Assembly (NCBI RefSeq): GCF_009494395.1 | Contig: NZ_VZCB01000003.1 | Location: forward strand, 1 to 46,900 | Source: Segatella copri | GTDB taxonomy: Bacteria; Bacteroidota; Bacteroidia; Bacteroidales; Bacteroidaceae | Reading direction: 5' to 3' | Length of the DNA: 46,900 bases | Part shown: piece after piece, positions 21,958 through 31,538 of the stretch | Numbering within the stretch: position 1 is the first letter of the stretch | Layout: the number at the start of each line of letters is the position of its first letter | Position numbers and translations under genes: made by a program | The notes under the pieces: generated by a model | Database searches by the model: none | Told to the model about the DNA's origin: nothing | The model's input: only the letters and a program-made list of their open reading frames with translations

Positions 21958-23949
21958 ATGAAACAGTACGATATTGAAAAAGACATAAGATACTTGCAAC
22001 TGTTGTCGCAATCTTTTCCTACAATAGCAGAAGCCAGCACTGAGATTATCAATCTCAAGGCTATCCTCAATCTGCCTAAGGGCACTGAGCATTTCCTTGC
22101 CGACATCCACGGTGAGTACGAGGCTTTTCTGCATGTATTGAAAAACGCATCGGGTAACATCAAGCGTAAGGTGAACGAACTCTTCGGCACTACCCTGCGC
22201 GAACAGGAGAAACGTGACCTCTGCTCCCTCATCTATTATCCGGAGCAGAAACTGGAACTCGTCAAGATCAACGAGAAGGACATTGATGACTGGTATCACA
22301 TCACGCTCCACCGCCTGGTGGCTGTCTGCCGTGATGTTTCCAGCAAGTATACCCGTTCCAAGGTGCGCAAGTCGCTGCCTTGCGATTTCTCCTATATCAT
22401 CCAGGAACTGCTCCACGAGCATACCGAAGATCATGACAAGACGGCATACGTCAATGTCATCGTAGATACCATCATCTCTACCGGCCGTGCCGATGATTTC
22501 ATCATTGCCATCGCCAATGTCATCCAGCGCCTTGCCATCGACCAGCTGCATATCCTGGGCGATATCTACGACCGTGGTCCGGGTGCGCATATCATCCTCG
22601 ACAAGATGCGCCACTACCACAGCTGGGACATCCAGTGGGGCAATCATGATGTGTTGTGGATGGGGGCTGCAGCGGGCAATGATGCCTGCATCTGCAATGT
22701 CATCCGCCTCTCCCTGCGCTATGCCAATCTCTCCACCCTGGAGGAAGGCTACGGCATCAACCTCGTTCCGCTTGCCACCTTCGCCATGGAGACCTACAAT
22801 GATGATCCTTGCACCGAATTCCTGCCTAAGCTGAGCGGTGGCGCTGCCGGTCTAGACGACAAGACTACCCGACTCACGGCACAGATGCACAAGGCGATAG
22901 CCGTCATCCAGTTCAAGATTGAGGGTCAGCTCATCGAGAAGCATCCGGAATGGAAGATGGACGGCAGACGTCTCTTCGAACACATCAATTATGAAAAGGG
23001 TACGGTAGAAATCGACGGCAAGGAATACGAGATGAGTTCCTGCAACTTCCCTACCATCGACCCGAAATACCCAAACCGTCTCTCTGAAGAAGAAACGATA
23101 CTGATGCAGAAGCTGCACCACTCTTTCAAGGTCTGCGAAAAGCTGCATAAGCATATCCGGGTGATGTTGCAGCATGGCTGCATGTATGCCATCTTCAACA
23201 ACAACCTGCTCTTCCATGCTTCCTGTCCGCTCAATGCAGATGGTTCCTTGAAAGAGGTAGAAATCTATCCGGGTCATAAATACAGCGGTCGCGCCCTGAT
23301 GCACTATACCGGCATGCAGATTCGTACCGCCTTCCAGCAGGACAGCGACCCAGCCGAGAAGGAATATGCCATCGACTACTTCCTGTATCTCTGGTGCGGT
23401 CCGGACAGTCCGCTCTTTGACAAGAGCAAGATGGCTACATTTGAGCGCTATTTCGTGGCTGACAAGGAGACCCATAAGGAGGAGAAGGGTTATTACTTCC
23501 TCCTGCGCGACAACGAGGAGGTGATAGACCATATCATGGATGAGTTTGGCGTTACCGGACCTAACCGCCACATCATCAACGGCCACGTGCCGGTACGTAC
23601 CCTGAAGGGCGAAAACCCTATCAAGGCAAACGGCAAGCTGATGGTGATAGACGGTGGTTTCTCCAAGGCATACCACAACGAGACGGGTATCGCCGGCTAC
23701 ACGCTGGTATACCATTCCCGTGGTTTCCAACTGGTACAGCACGAACCGTTTACCAGTACCGAAGATGCCATCAAGCAAGGTACCGACATCAAGAGTACCA
23801 CCCAGATTGTGGAAATGTCCAACCGCCGTATGCTGGTTGCCGATACCGATATAGGTCAGGAACTCCGTAAACAGGTAGAAGACCTGAAGGAACTTCTGTA
23901 TGCTTACCGTCATGGCTATATCAAGGAGAAGGAAACAAAGAAAATGTAA
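21958..23949 (+). CDS. fbp: Fructose-1,6-bisphosphatase, class III
   Basis: 663 residues from ATG 21958 (MKQYDIEKDIRYLQLLS). An 18-codon upstream extension to 21904 is AT-rich and unlike the family. Metallophosphoesterase motifs are visible: ADIHGEYEAF, GDIYDRGPGAHIILD and WGNHDVLWMGAAAGN. A C-terminal NGHVPVRTLKGENPIKANGK follows. This manganese-dependent class (FBPase_2) dephosphorylates fructose-1,6-bisphosphate in gluconeogenesis and is typical of Bacteroidota and Firmicutes. Monocistronic. Confidence 0.96.
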   Translation: MKQYDIEKDIRYLQLLSQSFPTIAEASTEIINLKAILNLPKGTEHFLADIHGEYEAFLHVLKNASGNIKRKVNELFGTTLREQEKRDLCSLIYYPEQKLELVKINEKDIDDWYHITLHRLVAVCRDVSSKYTRSKVRKSLPCDFSYIIQELLHEHTEDHDKTAYVNVIVDTIISTGRADDFIIAIANVIQRLAIDQLHILGDIYDRGPGAHIILDKMRHYHSWDIQWGNHDVLWMGAAAGNDACICNVIRLSLRYANLSTLEEGYGINLVPLATFAMETYNDDPCTEFLPKLSGGAAGLDDKTTRLTAQMHKAIAVIQFKIEGQLIEKHPEWKMDGRRLFEHINYEKGTVEIDGKEYEMSSCNFPTIDPKYPNRLSEEETILMQKLHHSFKVCEKLHKHIRVMLQHGCMYAIFNNNLLFHASCPLNADGSLKEVEIYPGHKYSGRALMHYTGMQIRTAFQQDSDPAEKEYAIDYFLYLWCGPDSPLFDKSKMATFERYFVADKETHKEEKGYYFLLRDNEEVIDHIMDEFGVTGPNRHIINGHVPVRTLKGENPIKANGKLMVIDGGFSKAYHNETGIAGYTLVYHSRGFQLVQHEPFTSTEDAIKQGTDIKSTTQIVEMSNRRMLVADTDIGQELRKQVEDLKELLYAYRHGYIKEKETKKM

Positions 23950-23963
23950 GTTCCAGAAAAGAT

Positions 23964-24014
23964 AAGAGGCTGATGCTGTCATCGTTAACCGATAACAACA
24001 CCAGCCTCTTTTTT
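23964..24014 (+). terminator. Terminator of fbp
   Basis: AAGAGGCTG at 23964-23972 pairs with CAGCCTCTT at 24002-24010, then TTTTTT. It lies between convergent fbp and rnfA and may serve both. Confidence 0.85.
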
Positions 24015-24045
24015 ATTCAATCGGCTTTTTTTCATTCAGCCTTTT

Positions 24046-24648
24046 TTATTCCAATCCAAACAAAGCCTTCAGACCACCGTCTACACCAGAGAAGCCCATG
24101 AAGGCAAGACTGAGGAGAGCAGCTGTAACCATCACGATGGCTACGCCCTGCATACCCTTAGGAATGCGGACCAATGCCTGCTGCTCACGAATGCCGGCAA
24201 AGACAATGAGAGCCAAGGCAAAGCCGAGGGCAGTAGAGAAGGCATAAACCACACTCTCCAAGAGATTGTAGTCCTTCTGGATAACCAGGATGGCTACACC
24301 CAGCACGGCACAGTTGGTAGTAATCAAAGGCAGGAAGATACCGAGCGCCTGATAAAGTGCAGGAGAAACCTTCTTGAGGATAATCTCTACCATCTGAACC
24401 AAGGCTGCAATCACGAGGATGAACGCCAGGGTCTGGAGATATTGCAATCCGAATGGATCGAGTACATACTTCTGAACACACCAGGTAATGATGGTTGCCA
24501 AGGTCAAGACGAAGGCGATGGCACCACCCATACCGATGGCTGTATCAACTTTCTTCGATACGCCCAGGAACGGACAGATACCGAGGAACTGCGACAAGAC
24601 GATGTTGTTGACGAATATCGCAGAGATAAATATCAATAAATATTCCAT
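24046..24648 (-). CDS. rnfA: Rnf complex subunit RnfA
   Basis: 200 residues, about six membrane helices. Conserved Cys-bearing motifs [12 protein letters not shown] and [12 protein letters not shown] are present; the pair of Cys with those of RnfE holds an iron-sulfur cluster inside the membrane. It is part of the ion-pumping ferredoxin:NAD+ oxidoreductase. Last gene of the rnfBCDGEA operon, 40 bases behind rnfE. Confidence 0.97.
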   Translation of the reverse strand: MEYLLIFISAIFVNNIVLSQFLGICPFLGVSKKVDTAIGMGGAIAFVLTLATIITWCVQKYVLDPFGLQYLQTLAFILVIAALVQMVEIILKKVSPALYQALGIFLPLITTNCAVLGVAILVIQKDYNLLESVVYAFSTALGFALALIVFAGIREQQALVRIPKGMQGVAIVMVTAALLSLAFMGFSGVDGGLKALFGLE

Positions 24649-24688
24649 AATTTCTATTCTATTTCATGGATTGAAGCGATGCCTACGC

Positions 24689-25273
24689 TTACTTCTTTAC
24701 CTTATTAAATATAGCAATGATGTATCCCAATGTGAGGAATGCTCCTGGAGGCAGGATGAACATCAAGATATTGGTAGTCTCTGGCAACAGAGTGATACCG
24801 AATACGCTTCCTGCACCGAGAATCTCGCGGGCACTACCCAAGATAGTCAAACCGAGGGTGAAACCCAAACCGCAGCCGAGACCATCAAAGAGACTGGCAA
24901 TCGGTGAGTTCTTGGCAGCAAAGCTCTCTGCACGACCCAGGATGATACAGTTTACTACAATCAATGGGATGTAGATACCCAGTGCCTGGTTGATGCTGTC
25001 GGGAGCATAAGCGCTCATCAACATCTGCAGGATGGTTACGAAGGCTGCAATCACGACGATGAAAACAGGGATGCGAACCATATCCGGGGTAATCTTCTTG
25101 ATACAGGAAATCACAAAGTTGGTACAAACCAATACTGCCATGGTAGCCAATCCCATGGAAAGACCGTTGATGGCACTGGTAGTTGTAGCCAAGGTAGGAC
25201 ACATACCGAGGAGCAACACGAAGGTAGGGTTCTCCTTGATGAGTCCGTTCATCAAAATTTTCATATTACTCAT
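24689..25273 (-). CDS. rnfE: Rnf complex subunit RnfE
   Basis: 194 residues, membrane protein paralogous to RnfA. Motifs LLGMCPTLATTTSA and LIVVNCIILGRAESFA carry the cluster cysteines. It begins MSNMKILMNGLIKENPTFVL, as usual for RnfE. Six bases separate it from rnfG. Confidence 0.97.
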   Translation of the reverse strand: MSNMKILMNGLIKENPTFVLLLGMCPTLATTTSAINGLSMGLATMAVLVCTNFVISCIKKITPDMVRIPVFIVVIAAFVTILQMLMSAYAPDSINQALGIYIPLIVVNCIILGRAESFAAKNSPIASLFDGLGCGLGFTLGLTILGSAREILGAGSVFGITLLPETTNILMFILPPGAFLTLGYIIAIFNKVKK

Positions 25274-25279
25274 ATCGGC

Positions 25280-25954
25280 TTATCCTTTCTTTTCGTTATG
25301 TTCAACTTTAGATGCACCGCTCTCAGCATCTGCTTTCTGAGATGCACCGCTCTCGCCATCTACATTCTTACCTGCATAGGCAGCGTAAGCCTGATTGATT
25401 GCCTTGAGGAAGGCACGGCTGGTAATGGTTGATGCGGTGATGGCATCTACTGCATTGCCACCCTTATCATCCTTGCTCACGTGAAGGTCGCCATCCTTTG
25501 GAGTTTTTCCGATGATGCTACCCTTTCCGTCTTTCTGGAACCAGGTAGTTGCCTTGGCACCCAGACCCGGAGTCTCTGAAGCCTGGAGAATGGTGTAACC
25601 CATAATCTTGCCCTCGGTATCGAAACCTACGAGCACCTTCAAGTCGCCACCAAAACCGCCGGTAGTACTCTCTACGGCAGCCCCCAACTCCTTTCCGCTC
25701 TTGTCAGAGCACTTGTGGAGGATAAAGGTAAATTCCTTGCCACCGAACTCCTGCTTCACCTCTTCAGGTTCTGCAACCTGGAGGCCTTCAGTACCCATCA
25801 CGCTCTTGATACCGGTAGCCAGACTCTGTGCTGCCTTCTCGGCGATAGGACCAGATGTAAGGTGATTGATGTATGCCAGCACGGCACCCACAACGAGCGC
25901 TACGCCTACGAGCACCAAAACCATGTTCTTTAATGATGATTCTAATTTCTGCAT
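25280..25954 (-). CDS. rnfG: Rnf complex subunit RnfG (covalent flavoprotein)
   Basis: 224 residues. A single N-terminal membrane anchor (MVLVLVGVALVVGAVLAY) is followed by the FMN-binding domain with SETPGLGAKATTWF (126-139). The FMN attachment site is AVDAITASTITSRA (168-181). The expected motif is D-x-x-S/T-G-A-T; here G-A is replaced by A-S, leaving Thr176 as the attachment residue. The C-terminus has a doubled ESGAS unit (201-215) and a Lys/Glu tail, an extension beyond the core family. Confidence 0.95.
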   Translation of the reverse strand: MQKLESSLKNMVLVLVGVALVVGAVLAYINHLTSGPIAEKAAQSLATGIKSVMGTEGLQVAEPEEVKQEFGGKEFTFILHKCSDKSGKELGAAVESTTGGFGGDLKVLVGFDTEGKIMGYTILQASETPGLGAKATTWFQKDGKGSIIGKTPKDGDLHVSKDDKGGNAVDAITASTITSRAFLKAINQAYAAYAGKNVDGESGASQKADAESGASKVEHNEKKG

Positions 25955-25967
25955 GTCTCAGTCCTCC

Positions 25968-26969
25968 TTATTTCTTAGCTGGCTTCTCACCGAAGCGCTT
26001 TGGTTTAACGTATGTGTTAATAAGAGGTGTGAACGCATTCATGATAAGAATGGCGAACGACATACCTTCCGGATAACTACCCCAGTTACGGATGATGACG
26101 GTGAGAAGACCGATGCAGACACCGTAGATGAGCATACCCTTGTGAGTCATTGGTGATGTTACGTAATCGGTAGCCATGAAGATGGCACCGAGCATCAGAC
26201 CACCACTGAAGATGACAGCCAGAGGATTGGCATAAACAGGATTAGCCAAATGCATCAAACCGCTGAAAACGAATACTGTAGCGATGATGCTGACTGGAAT
26301 ATGCCAGGTAATGACCTTCTTCCAGAGCATATAAGCCAAACCGAGCAACAGGGCGAATGCACAAACCTCACCGGTAGTTCCAGCACCGAAAGTATCGCCA
26401 GTAGCACCGAAGAGCAGACTCATGGAATCAGGCAACTGATTCAGGAGAGAAGAATCGCCTGTCTTGATGGCGGTCTTCATGATAGCCAGCGGTGTAGCAC
26501 CCGTTGTTGCATCGGTATAGCTGAGCATCTGTCCAGCCACAGGCCATGAAGTCATCTGTGCAGGGAAGCTGACGAGCAGGAAGCAACGGCCTACCAAAGC
26601 AGGATTGAAAGGATTGTTACCCAGACCGCCGAAGCTCATCTTACCTACACCGATGGCAAACAGAGCACCGATGATGATGATCCAGAGAGGAAGGTTACTA
26701 GGCAAGTTCATGCCGAGCAGAAGACCGGTGATGATGGCAGAACCATCGAGCAAGCTGGTCTCCTCCTTCAGGAGATATTTTGTAATTGCCCACTCAAAGA
26801 AGACGCAGGCTGCCACAGAGGTGAGCAGTACGACTGCTGAACCCAGGCCAAAGAAATAGAAAGATGCGAGGATGGCAGGCACGAGAGCGATGATTACTCC
26901 GTACATGTTCTTCTCCACGCTCTCATTTCCGTGGGCATGTGGCGATAATGAAACGATTAATTTTCCCAT
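25968..26969 (-). CDS. rnfD: Rnf complex subunit RnfD
   Basis: 333 residues, multi-spanning membrane subunit. FMN attachment motif YTDATTGATPLA with Thr159; GGLGNNPFNPALVGR is the family-typical loop. Thirteen bases separate it from rnfG. Confidence 0.97.
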   Translation of the reverse strand: MGKLIVSLSPHAHGNESVEKNMYGVIIALVPAILASFYFFGLGSAVVLLTSVAACVFFEWAITKYLLKEETSLLDGSAIITGLLLGMNLPSNLPLWIIIIGALFAIGVGKMSFGGLGNNPFNPALVGRCFLLVSFPAQMTSWPVAGQMLSYTDATTGATPLAIMKTAIKTGDSSLLNQLPDSMSLLFGATGDTFGAGTTGEVCAFALLLGLAYMLWKKVITWHIPVSIIATVFVFSGLMHLANPVYANPLAVIFSGGLMLGAIFMATDYVTSPMTHKGMLIYGVCIGLLTVIIRNWGSYPEGMSFAILIMNAFTPLINTYVKPKRFGEKPAKK

Positions 26970-27019
26970 TTTATCTTTTAAATTCTTTCTTAAATGAAAT
27001 TCATTCTTGACGTGAACGC

Positions 27020-28372
27020 TTACTTCTTGGCGTTGCGAGCTCTGATAATGCCCATCACCGCTGCCTTACCATTGATGATGTTATCGAGGATAGGACGATG
27101 AGATGGACAGGTGAACTGGCATGAACCGCAGGCTATGCAGGATGTTACCTCCTCTGCCTCCAGGCGCTCATAATCCTTCACTACGCTCAAGGTAGCAAGC
27201 AAGTATGGCTCCAAGCCCATTGGGCAGGCATCCACACACTTGGCACAGCGGATACATGGCTGAGCCTTCTTGCGATGAGCATCCGCATCGGTCAGTACGG
27301 TGATGGAGTTGGTGCCCTTGGTTACAGGAACATCGAGGCTGATTACAGCCTTACCCATCATCGGACCACCAGCCAACACCTTGTTGTCGCCCTCAGGCAA
27401 ACCGCCACAATTCTCAATCATCTGAGAGAATGGAGTTCCCATACGTACGAGGAAGTTGCCCGGATTCTTCACCTGCTTACCGGTAACAGTGGTATAACGT
27501 TCGAAGAGAGGCTTGTTCTTCATAACTGCCTGATAAACAGCGAAGGCAGTACCTACATTCTGAACTATTGCTCCAACGTTGACTGGGATAGCTGGAGGAG
27601 CTGGAACCTGACGGCGGATAACGGCGTCCACCAACTGCTTCTCACCTCCCTGAGGGTACTTCTTAGCCAGAGGAACGATCTCGATGCGGGAGTCATTAGC
27701 AGTCTTTTCCTCGAAGAGTTTGATGGCAGCAGGTTTGTTATCCTCGATACCGATGTAGCCCTTCTCTACCTTAGCCGCCTTCATCAGAAGGTTCAAACCA
27801 ACGAGAATCTCATCGGCATGCTCCATCATCAGGCGATAATCGGCTGTGATATAAGGCTCGCACTCTACACCGTTGATGATGACACACTCAGCCTTGGCTC
27901 CTGGAGGAGGGCAAAGCTTGATGAAGGTTGGGAAACCGGCACCACCCATACCTGTGACACCAGCCACCTTGATACGGTTTACAATCTCTTCTGGAGTCAG
28001 CTCAGCATGAGCCTCCAGAGTCTCGAGTTTATCAGAGCGGTCGATGCTCTCCTCCCACTCGTCGCCCTCTACATTAATGATAATGCAAGGCTTGCGATAA
28101 CCGGTAGCATCAATAGATGTATCTACCTTGAAAACGGTTCCAGATACGGAACTGTAAATAGGAGCACTCACAAAACCACCAGCCTCAGCGATGAGTGTAC
28201 CCACCTTCACCTTGTCGCCCTTGGCAACTACAGGCTTGGCAGGAGCACCGATGTGCTGACCTAGTGGGAAAATAGCCTGCTTTGGGAGAGGAGCCACCTG
28301 AGTAGCCATCTCAGCAGTAATCTTATTCTCTTCTGGGTGAACTCCACCAATTCTAAAAGTTCTCAAATTCAT
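27020..28372 (-). CDS. rnfC: Rnf complex subunit RnfC (NADH-binding, two 4Fe-4S)
   Basis: 450 residues. N-terminal GGVHPEENKITAE and barrel-sandwich part, NADH/FMN-binding VTGMGGAGFPTFIKL (140-152), SLBB region, and two cubane clusters: C373/C376/C379/C383 and C412/C415/C418/C422. It is the electron output side toward NAD+. Fifty bases separate it from rnfD and three from rnfB. Confidence 0.97.
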   Translation of the reverse strand: MNLRTFRIGGVHPEENKITAEMATQVAPLPKQAIFPLGQHIGAPAKPVVAKGDKVKVGTLIAEAGGFVSAPIYSSVSGTVFKVDTSIDATGYRKPCIIINVEGDEWEESIDRSDKLETLEAHAELTPEEIVNRIKVAGVTGMGGAGFPTFIKLCPPPGAKAECVIINGVECEPYITADYRLMMEHADEILVGLNLLMKAAKVEKGYIGIEDNKPAAIKLFEEKTANDSRIEIVPLAKKYPQGGEKQLVDAVIRRQVPAPPAIPVNVGAIVQNVGTAFAVYQAVMKNKPLFERYTTVTGKQVKNPGNFLVRMGTPFSQMIENCGGLPEGDNKVLAGGPMMGKAVISLDVPVTKGTNSITVLTDADAHRKKAQPCIRCAKCVDACPMGLEPYLLATLSVVKDYERLEAEEVTSCIACGSCQFTCPSHRPILDNIINGKAAVMGIIRARNAKK

Positions 28373-28375
28373 GAT

Positions 28376-29278
28376 TTAATCCTCCTTCTTTTCTTCTGAA
28401 ACCTCAGCCTTAGGAGCAGCTACTGGAGCCTCTGCAGCTGGCTTTGCCTTCTTAACTGGGAAATTAACTTTTACGAGAGCACCGGTTGGGCATTCGTCAA
28501 CACACTTGGTACACATGCGGCACTTATTGAAGTCAACATAAGCCACATTGTTCTCAATGGTGATAGCATCAAACTTACAGACCTTCTGACATTTACCGCA
28601 TCCGATGCAAGCAACGCTACAAGCCTTCTTGGCAACAGCACCCTTGTCGTGGTTCACGCACTGAACGTAAACACGGCGACCCTTAGGACCCTTCTTACGG
28701 AGTTCGATGATATGACGTGGACAAGCCTTGGCGCACGCACCACAACCCGTACACTTCTCCTCATCAACCTCAGGAAGACCCGTCTCAGGATTGATAGAGA
28801 TGGCACCAAACTGGCAGGCAGCCACGCAATCACCACAACCCAGACAGCCGAATCCGCAGCCGGTTTCACCAGCGCCACAGGAGTTCATAGCAGCACAAGT
28901 ATGCAAACCATCATACTCGGCGATGCGAGGACGATGCTCGCAAGAGCCATTACAACGAACCACTGCCACCTTAGCCTCTGTGTTAGCCACAGCCAGACCC
29001 AGGAGATCAGCTACCTTGCCCATCACGTCGGCACCACCTACAGGACACATCAGCCCATCGATGCTACCGGCATCAGCACCCTTGACCAGCGCTGCAGCCA
29101 TACCGGAACATCCGGCAAAACCGCAACCACCACAGTTGGCACCCGGAAGGAGTTCTCCTACCTGTCCCAGTCGAGGGTCTTCTTCGACGGCAAACTTCTT
29201 AGATACTCCGAAAAGCACCAACGCTGCAATCAGCGCAATGGCACCGAGTACCAAGACCGCAATCAAAATAAAATTCAT
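28376..29278 (-). CDS. rnfB: Rnf complex subunit RnfB (polyferredoxin)
   Basis: 300 residues. N-terminal membrane anchor (FILIAVLVLGAIALIAALVLF), a first cluster C49/C52/C57/C78 in the GANCGGCGFAGC context, then several ferredoxin-like CxxCxxCxxxC groups between about 134 and 263. It accepts electrons from reduced ferredoxin. A Pro/Ala/Lys/Glu tail (about 274-300) extends past the last cluster, presumably flexible. Confidence 0.97.
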   Translation of the reverse strand: MNFILIAVLVLGAIALIAALVLFGVSKKFAVEEDPRLGQVGELLPGANCGGCGFAGCSGMAAALVKGADAGSIDGLMCPVGGADVMGKVADLLGLAVANTEAKVAVVRCNGSCEHRPRIAEYDGLHTCAAMNSCGAGETGCGFGCLGCGDCVAACQFGAISINPETGLPEVDEEKCTGCGACAKACPRHIIELRKKGPKGRRVYVQCVNHDKGAVAKKACSVACIGCGKCQKVCKFDAITIENNVAYVDFNKCRMCTKCVDECPTGALVKVNFPVKKAKPAAEAPVAAPKAEVSEEKKED

Positions 29279-29306
29279 AATAATTTGTATTTGTTTTAGT
29301 TAATAA

Positions 29307-29720
29307 TCAACAACGTTCGAGTTTAAAACTGAATCGGTTTCTTAACCTGTTGCGCATCAGATAGAGCACAACATAATAAGGGACGAGGATTCCCAGCGCC
29401 GAAACGGCAGCCATACCCTCAGAATGGGTAGTAGCAAGAACAGCTATCAAGGTTGCCACCATGGTCACCAGAGGCAAAAGATAACCGTAAAGGCTGGCTC
29501 TGTAACCTACGGAAGCGTCAGCCACCACGACAACAGAATCGCCCTTCTGATAAGAAGCAGCGTCAGCCATTCTTATCTCTACCATTTTTTCTTTCATTTC
29601 AGAGGCATTGCAGTGGGCAGCCACTTTGCAGGCGCTGCAGGCAGAAGCCTGGAGGATGCGAACTTTCACACATTCTCCCTCTACCCCATCTACGATACCA
29701 GTATGTTTTATCTTGTTCAT
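29307..29720 (-). CDS. RseC/SoxR-reducing-system-like protein, first gene of the rnf operon
   Basis: 137 residues. N-terminal soluble part with the Cys group ASACSACKVAAHC, then two membrane helices (LYGYLLPLVTMVATLIAVLA; VSALGILVPYYVVLYLM). This is the RseC/MucC family, which commonly precedes rnf genes in Bacteroidota and takes part in Rnf assembly or SoxR reduction in other bacteria. It is 28 bases upstream of rnfB; the operon promoter is at 29753-29783. Confidence 0.9.
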   Translation of the reverse strand: MNKIKHTGIVDGVEGECVKVRILQASACSACKVAAHCNASEMKEKMVEIRMADAASYQKGDSVVVVADASVGYRASLYGYLLPLVTMVATLIAVLATTHSEGMAAVSALGILVPYYVVLYLMRNRLRNRFSFKLERC

Positions 29721-29752
29721 TTGTAAAGTCGAGTTTGCAATTTATTTGGTTG

Positions 29753-29783
29753 CAAAGATAGCAAATATTTTAGAAATGACAAA
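29753..29783 (-). promoter_or_regulatory. Promoter of the rnf operon
   Basis: Minus-strand TTTG (29780-29783), 19 bases, TATCTTTG (29753-29760). It is divergent from the promoter at 29853-29883. Confidence 0.7.
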
Positions 29784-29852
29784 CAATTTAAGAAGGTTTT
29801 TTAATTAAAATGGGCGTAAACGTTTTCTTTGTTACTTTTTTTGCCAAACTTC

Positions 29853-29883
29853 TTTGTTTGTTTCATTTTTTTATGTACCTTTG
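29853..29883 (+). promoter_or_regulatory. Promoter for the 149-aa acidic protein
   Basis: TTTG (29853-29856), 19 bases, TACCTTTG (29876-29883). Confidence 0.65.
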
Positions 29884-29949
29884 CAATAGAAAGATAAAAA
29901 CCAAGCCTCAAGCTCGCAAAAAGCCAAGGGCTGATAAAAACGTAGATTT

Positions 29950-30399
29950 ATGGAAGTAACAGAACAAATGATTCAACAAGTAGAGCGCTTTATCAGAAAA
30001 GTGTCTCAAAAGTTTCCTGTACCAGCGTCTGAAGAAGACACATGTATGCTGACCGATATCCATGTGAGAGTATCACAGGACAGCGGCGAGATGCTTGCCT
30101 TTGACGATGACGAGAACGAAATTACCCGCTGTGTTGTTGAGCAATGGATTGACAACAAAGATGAAAACTTCTATGATGAGGTGGCGAAGCTTTTGCGTGA
30201 CCTCTTGCGCAAGAATGCTGAGACGGTAGACCATCTCGGAATCCTAAAGCCTTACAGCTTCGTCTTGGAAGATGATGAGAAAGAGAATCTGGGAGAACTC
30301 TACCTTGCCGATGATGATACCATCATCGTGGGTGGCGACCTGATGGAGAATCTGGATCACGACCTGGATGAATTCCTTGACGACTTGCTTAAGGAATAA
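29950..30399 (+). CDS. Conserved acidic hypothetical protein (149 aa)
   Basis: Starts MEVTEQMIQQVERFIRKVSQ. The middle contains DTCMLTDIHVRVSQDSGEML and AFDDDENEITRCVVEQWI; the C-terminus is very acidic (MENLDHDLDEFLDDLLKE). No signal peptide, membrane helix or known catalytic motif. It has its own promoter, divergent from rnf. I recognise it only as a Bacteroidales conserved hypothetical. Confidence 0.75.
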   Translation: MEVTEQMIQQVERFIRKVSQKFPVPASEEDTCMLTDIHVRVSQDSGEMLAFDDDENEITRCVVEQWIDNKDENFYDEVAKLLRDLLRKNAETVDHLGILKPYSFVLEDDEKENLGELYLADDDTIIVGGDLMENLDHDLDEFLDDLLKE

Positions 30400-30431
30400 C
30401 TTTCCGAATCAAGGAATCATGACATAAGCAT

Positions 30432-30476
30432 AAAAAAGGAGGGAGGTTCGAAAGCCGCCGCTTCCTTCTCCCTCCC
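30432..30476 (-). terminator. Terminator between hisC and the acidic protein gene
   Basis: GGAGGGAG at 30438-30445 pairs with CTCCCTCC at 30468-30475; on the minus strand TCCTTTTTT follows, fitting the end of hisC. Confidence 0.75.
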
Positions 30477-30494
30477 GGGCTAATGTTATAAAAA

Positions 30495-31529
30495 CTAATA
30501 TTGTCTTAATGCACCCAGCAATTCTGCATTCTCACTCTTATTACCGATGGTAATACGAAGGCAGTTGCCACAGAGTTGCACTTTATTTCTATTTCTTACG
30601 ATGATGCCCTGTGCCACAAGATAATCGTAGATGGCATTGGCATCCGTCATCTTCGCCAGGAAGAAGTTGGCATCCGTAGGATATACCTTCTCGCAGATAG
30701 GTAATTCCATGAAGGCTGCCATCACCTTGGAACGTTCCTGCAGGATGTTCTTCACCCATTCATCCACCTTCAGCGGATTCTTCAATACCTCCAAAGCCTG
30801 CTCCTGGGTAAGGAGATTCACATTATAAGGATATTTCACCTTATTAAATATATCTACTATTTCCTTGCTGGCAAAAGCCATACCCAGCCGAAGGGCTGCA
30901 CAGCCCCAAGCCTTGCTCATCGTATTCAGGACGATGATGTTTGGGAAATGATCGATCACGCTGCGGAAGGTTCGCTCGGAAGAGAAATCACTGTAAGCCT
31001 CATCCACGATGACGATGCCATCGAACAGGCGCAACACTTCTACGATGGCTTCACGGTTGATGTGGTTGCCCGTAGGATTGTTAGGACTACAGAACCAGAT
31101 AACCTTGGTATTGTCATCGCAGGCATCGATAATCTTATCGGCTGTCACCTGATAGTTCTCATCAAGCAACACCTCCCGATACTCCACGTCATTGATATCG
31201 GCACATACCTGATACATGCCATAGGTTGGAGCAATGGCTACAACATTGTCCTGACCAGGGCGACAGAACACACGGTAAACCAGGTCGATGGCTTCATCAG
31301 AGCCATTGCCCAGGAAGATTTTCTCTTCTGCCACACCCTTTATCTTACTGATCTGCTTCTTCAGCTCCACCTGAAGCGGGTCTGGATAGCGATTGTAAGG
31401 GTCGTTATATGGATTCTCGTTGGCATCGAGGAATACGCGGGCATTTCTGCCGGCGAATTCTGTTCGAGCGCAACTGTATGGTGCCAGGTTCCAGATGTTC
31501 TCCCGGCACAAGTCTTTTAAATCTTTCAT
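30495..31529 (-). CDS. hisC: Histidinol-phosphate aminotransferase
   Basis: 344 residues, class II aminotransferase fold. Substrate-arm [15 protein letters not shown], cofactor-binding [12 protein letters not shown] and the PLP lysine in [15 protein letters not shown] are present. It converts imidazole-acetol phosphate to histidinol phosphate. Nine bases behind hisD in a hisG-hisD-hisC run; hisB, which often follows in Bacteroidota, is absent here. Confidence 0.95.
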   Translation of the reverse strand: MKDLKDLCRENIWNLAPYSCARTEFAGRNARVFLDANENPYNDPYNRYPDPLQVELKKQISKIKGVAEEKIFLGNGSDEAIDLVYRVFCRPGQDNVVAIAPTYGMYQVCADINDVEYREVLLDENYQVTADKIIDACDDNTKVIWFCSPNNPTGNHINREAIVEVLRLFDGIVIVDEAYSDFSSERTFRSVIDHFPNIIVLNTMSKAWGCAALRLGMAFASKEIVDIFNKVKYPYNVNLLTQEQALEVLKNPLKVDEWVKNILQERSKVMAAFMELPICEKVYPTDANFFLAKMTDANAIYDYLVAQGIIVRNRNKVQLCGNCLRITIGNKSENAELLGALRQY

Positions 31530-31538
31530 ACTATCAAA

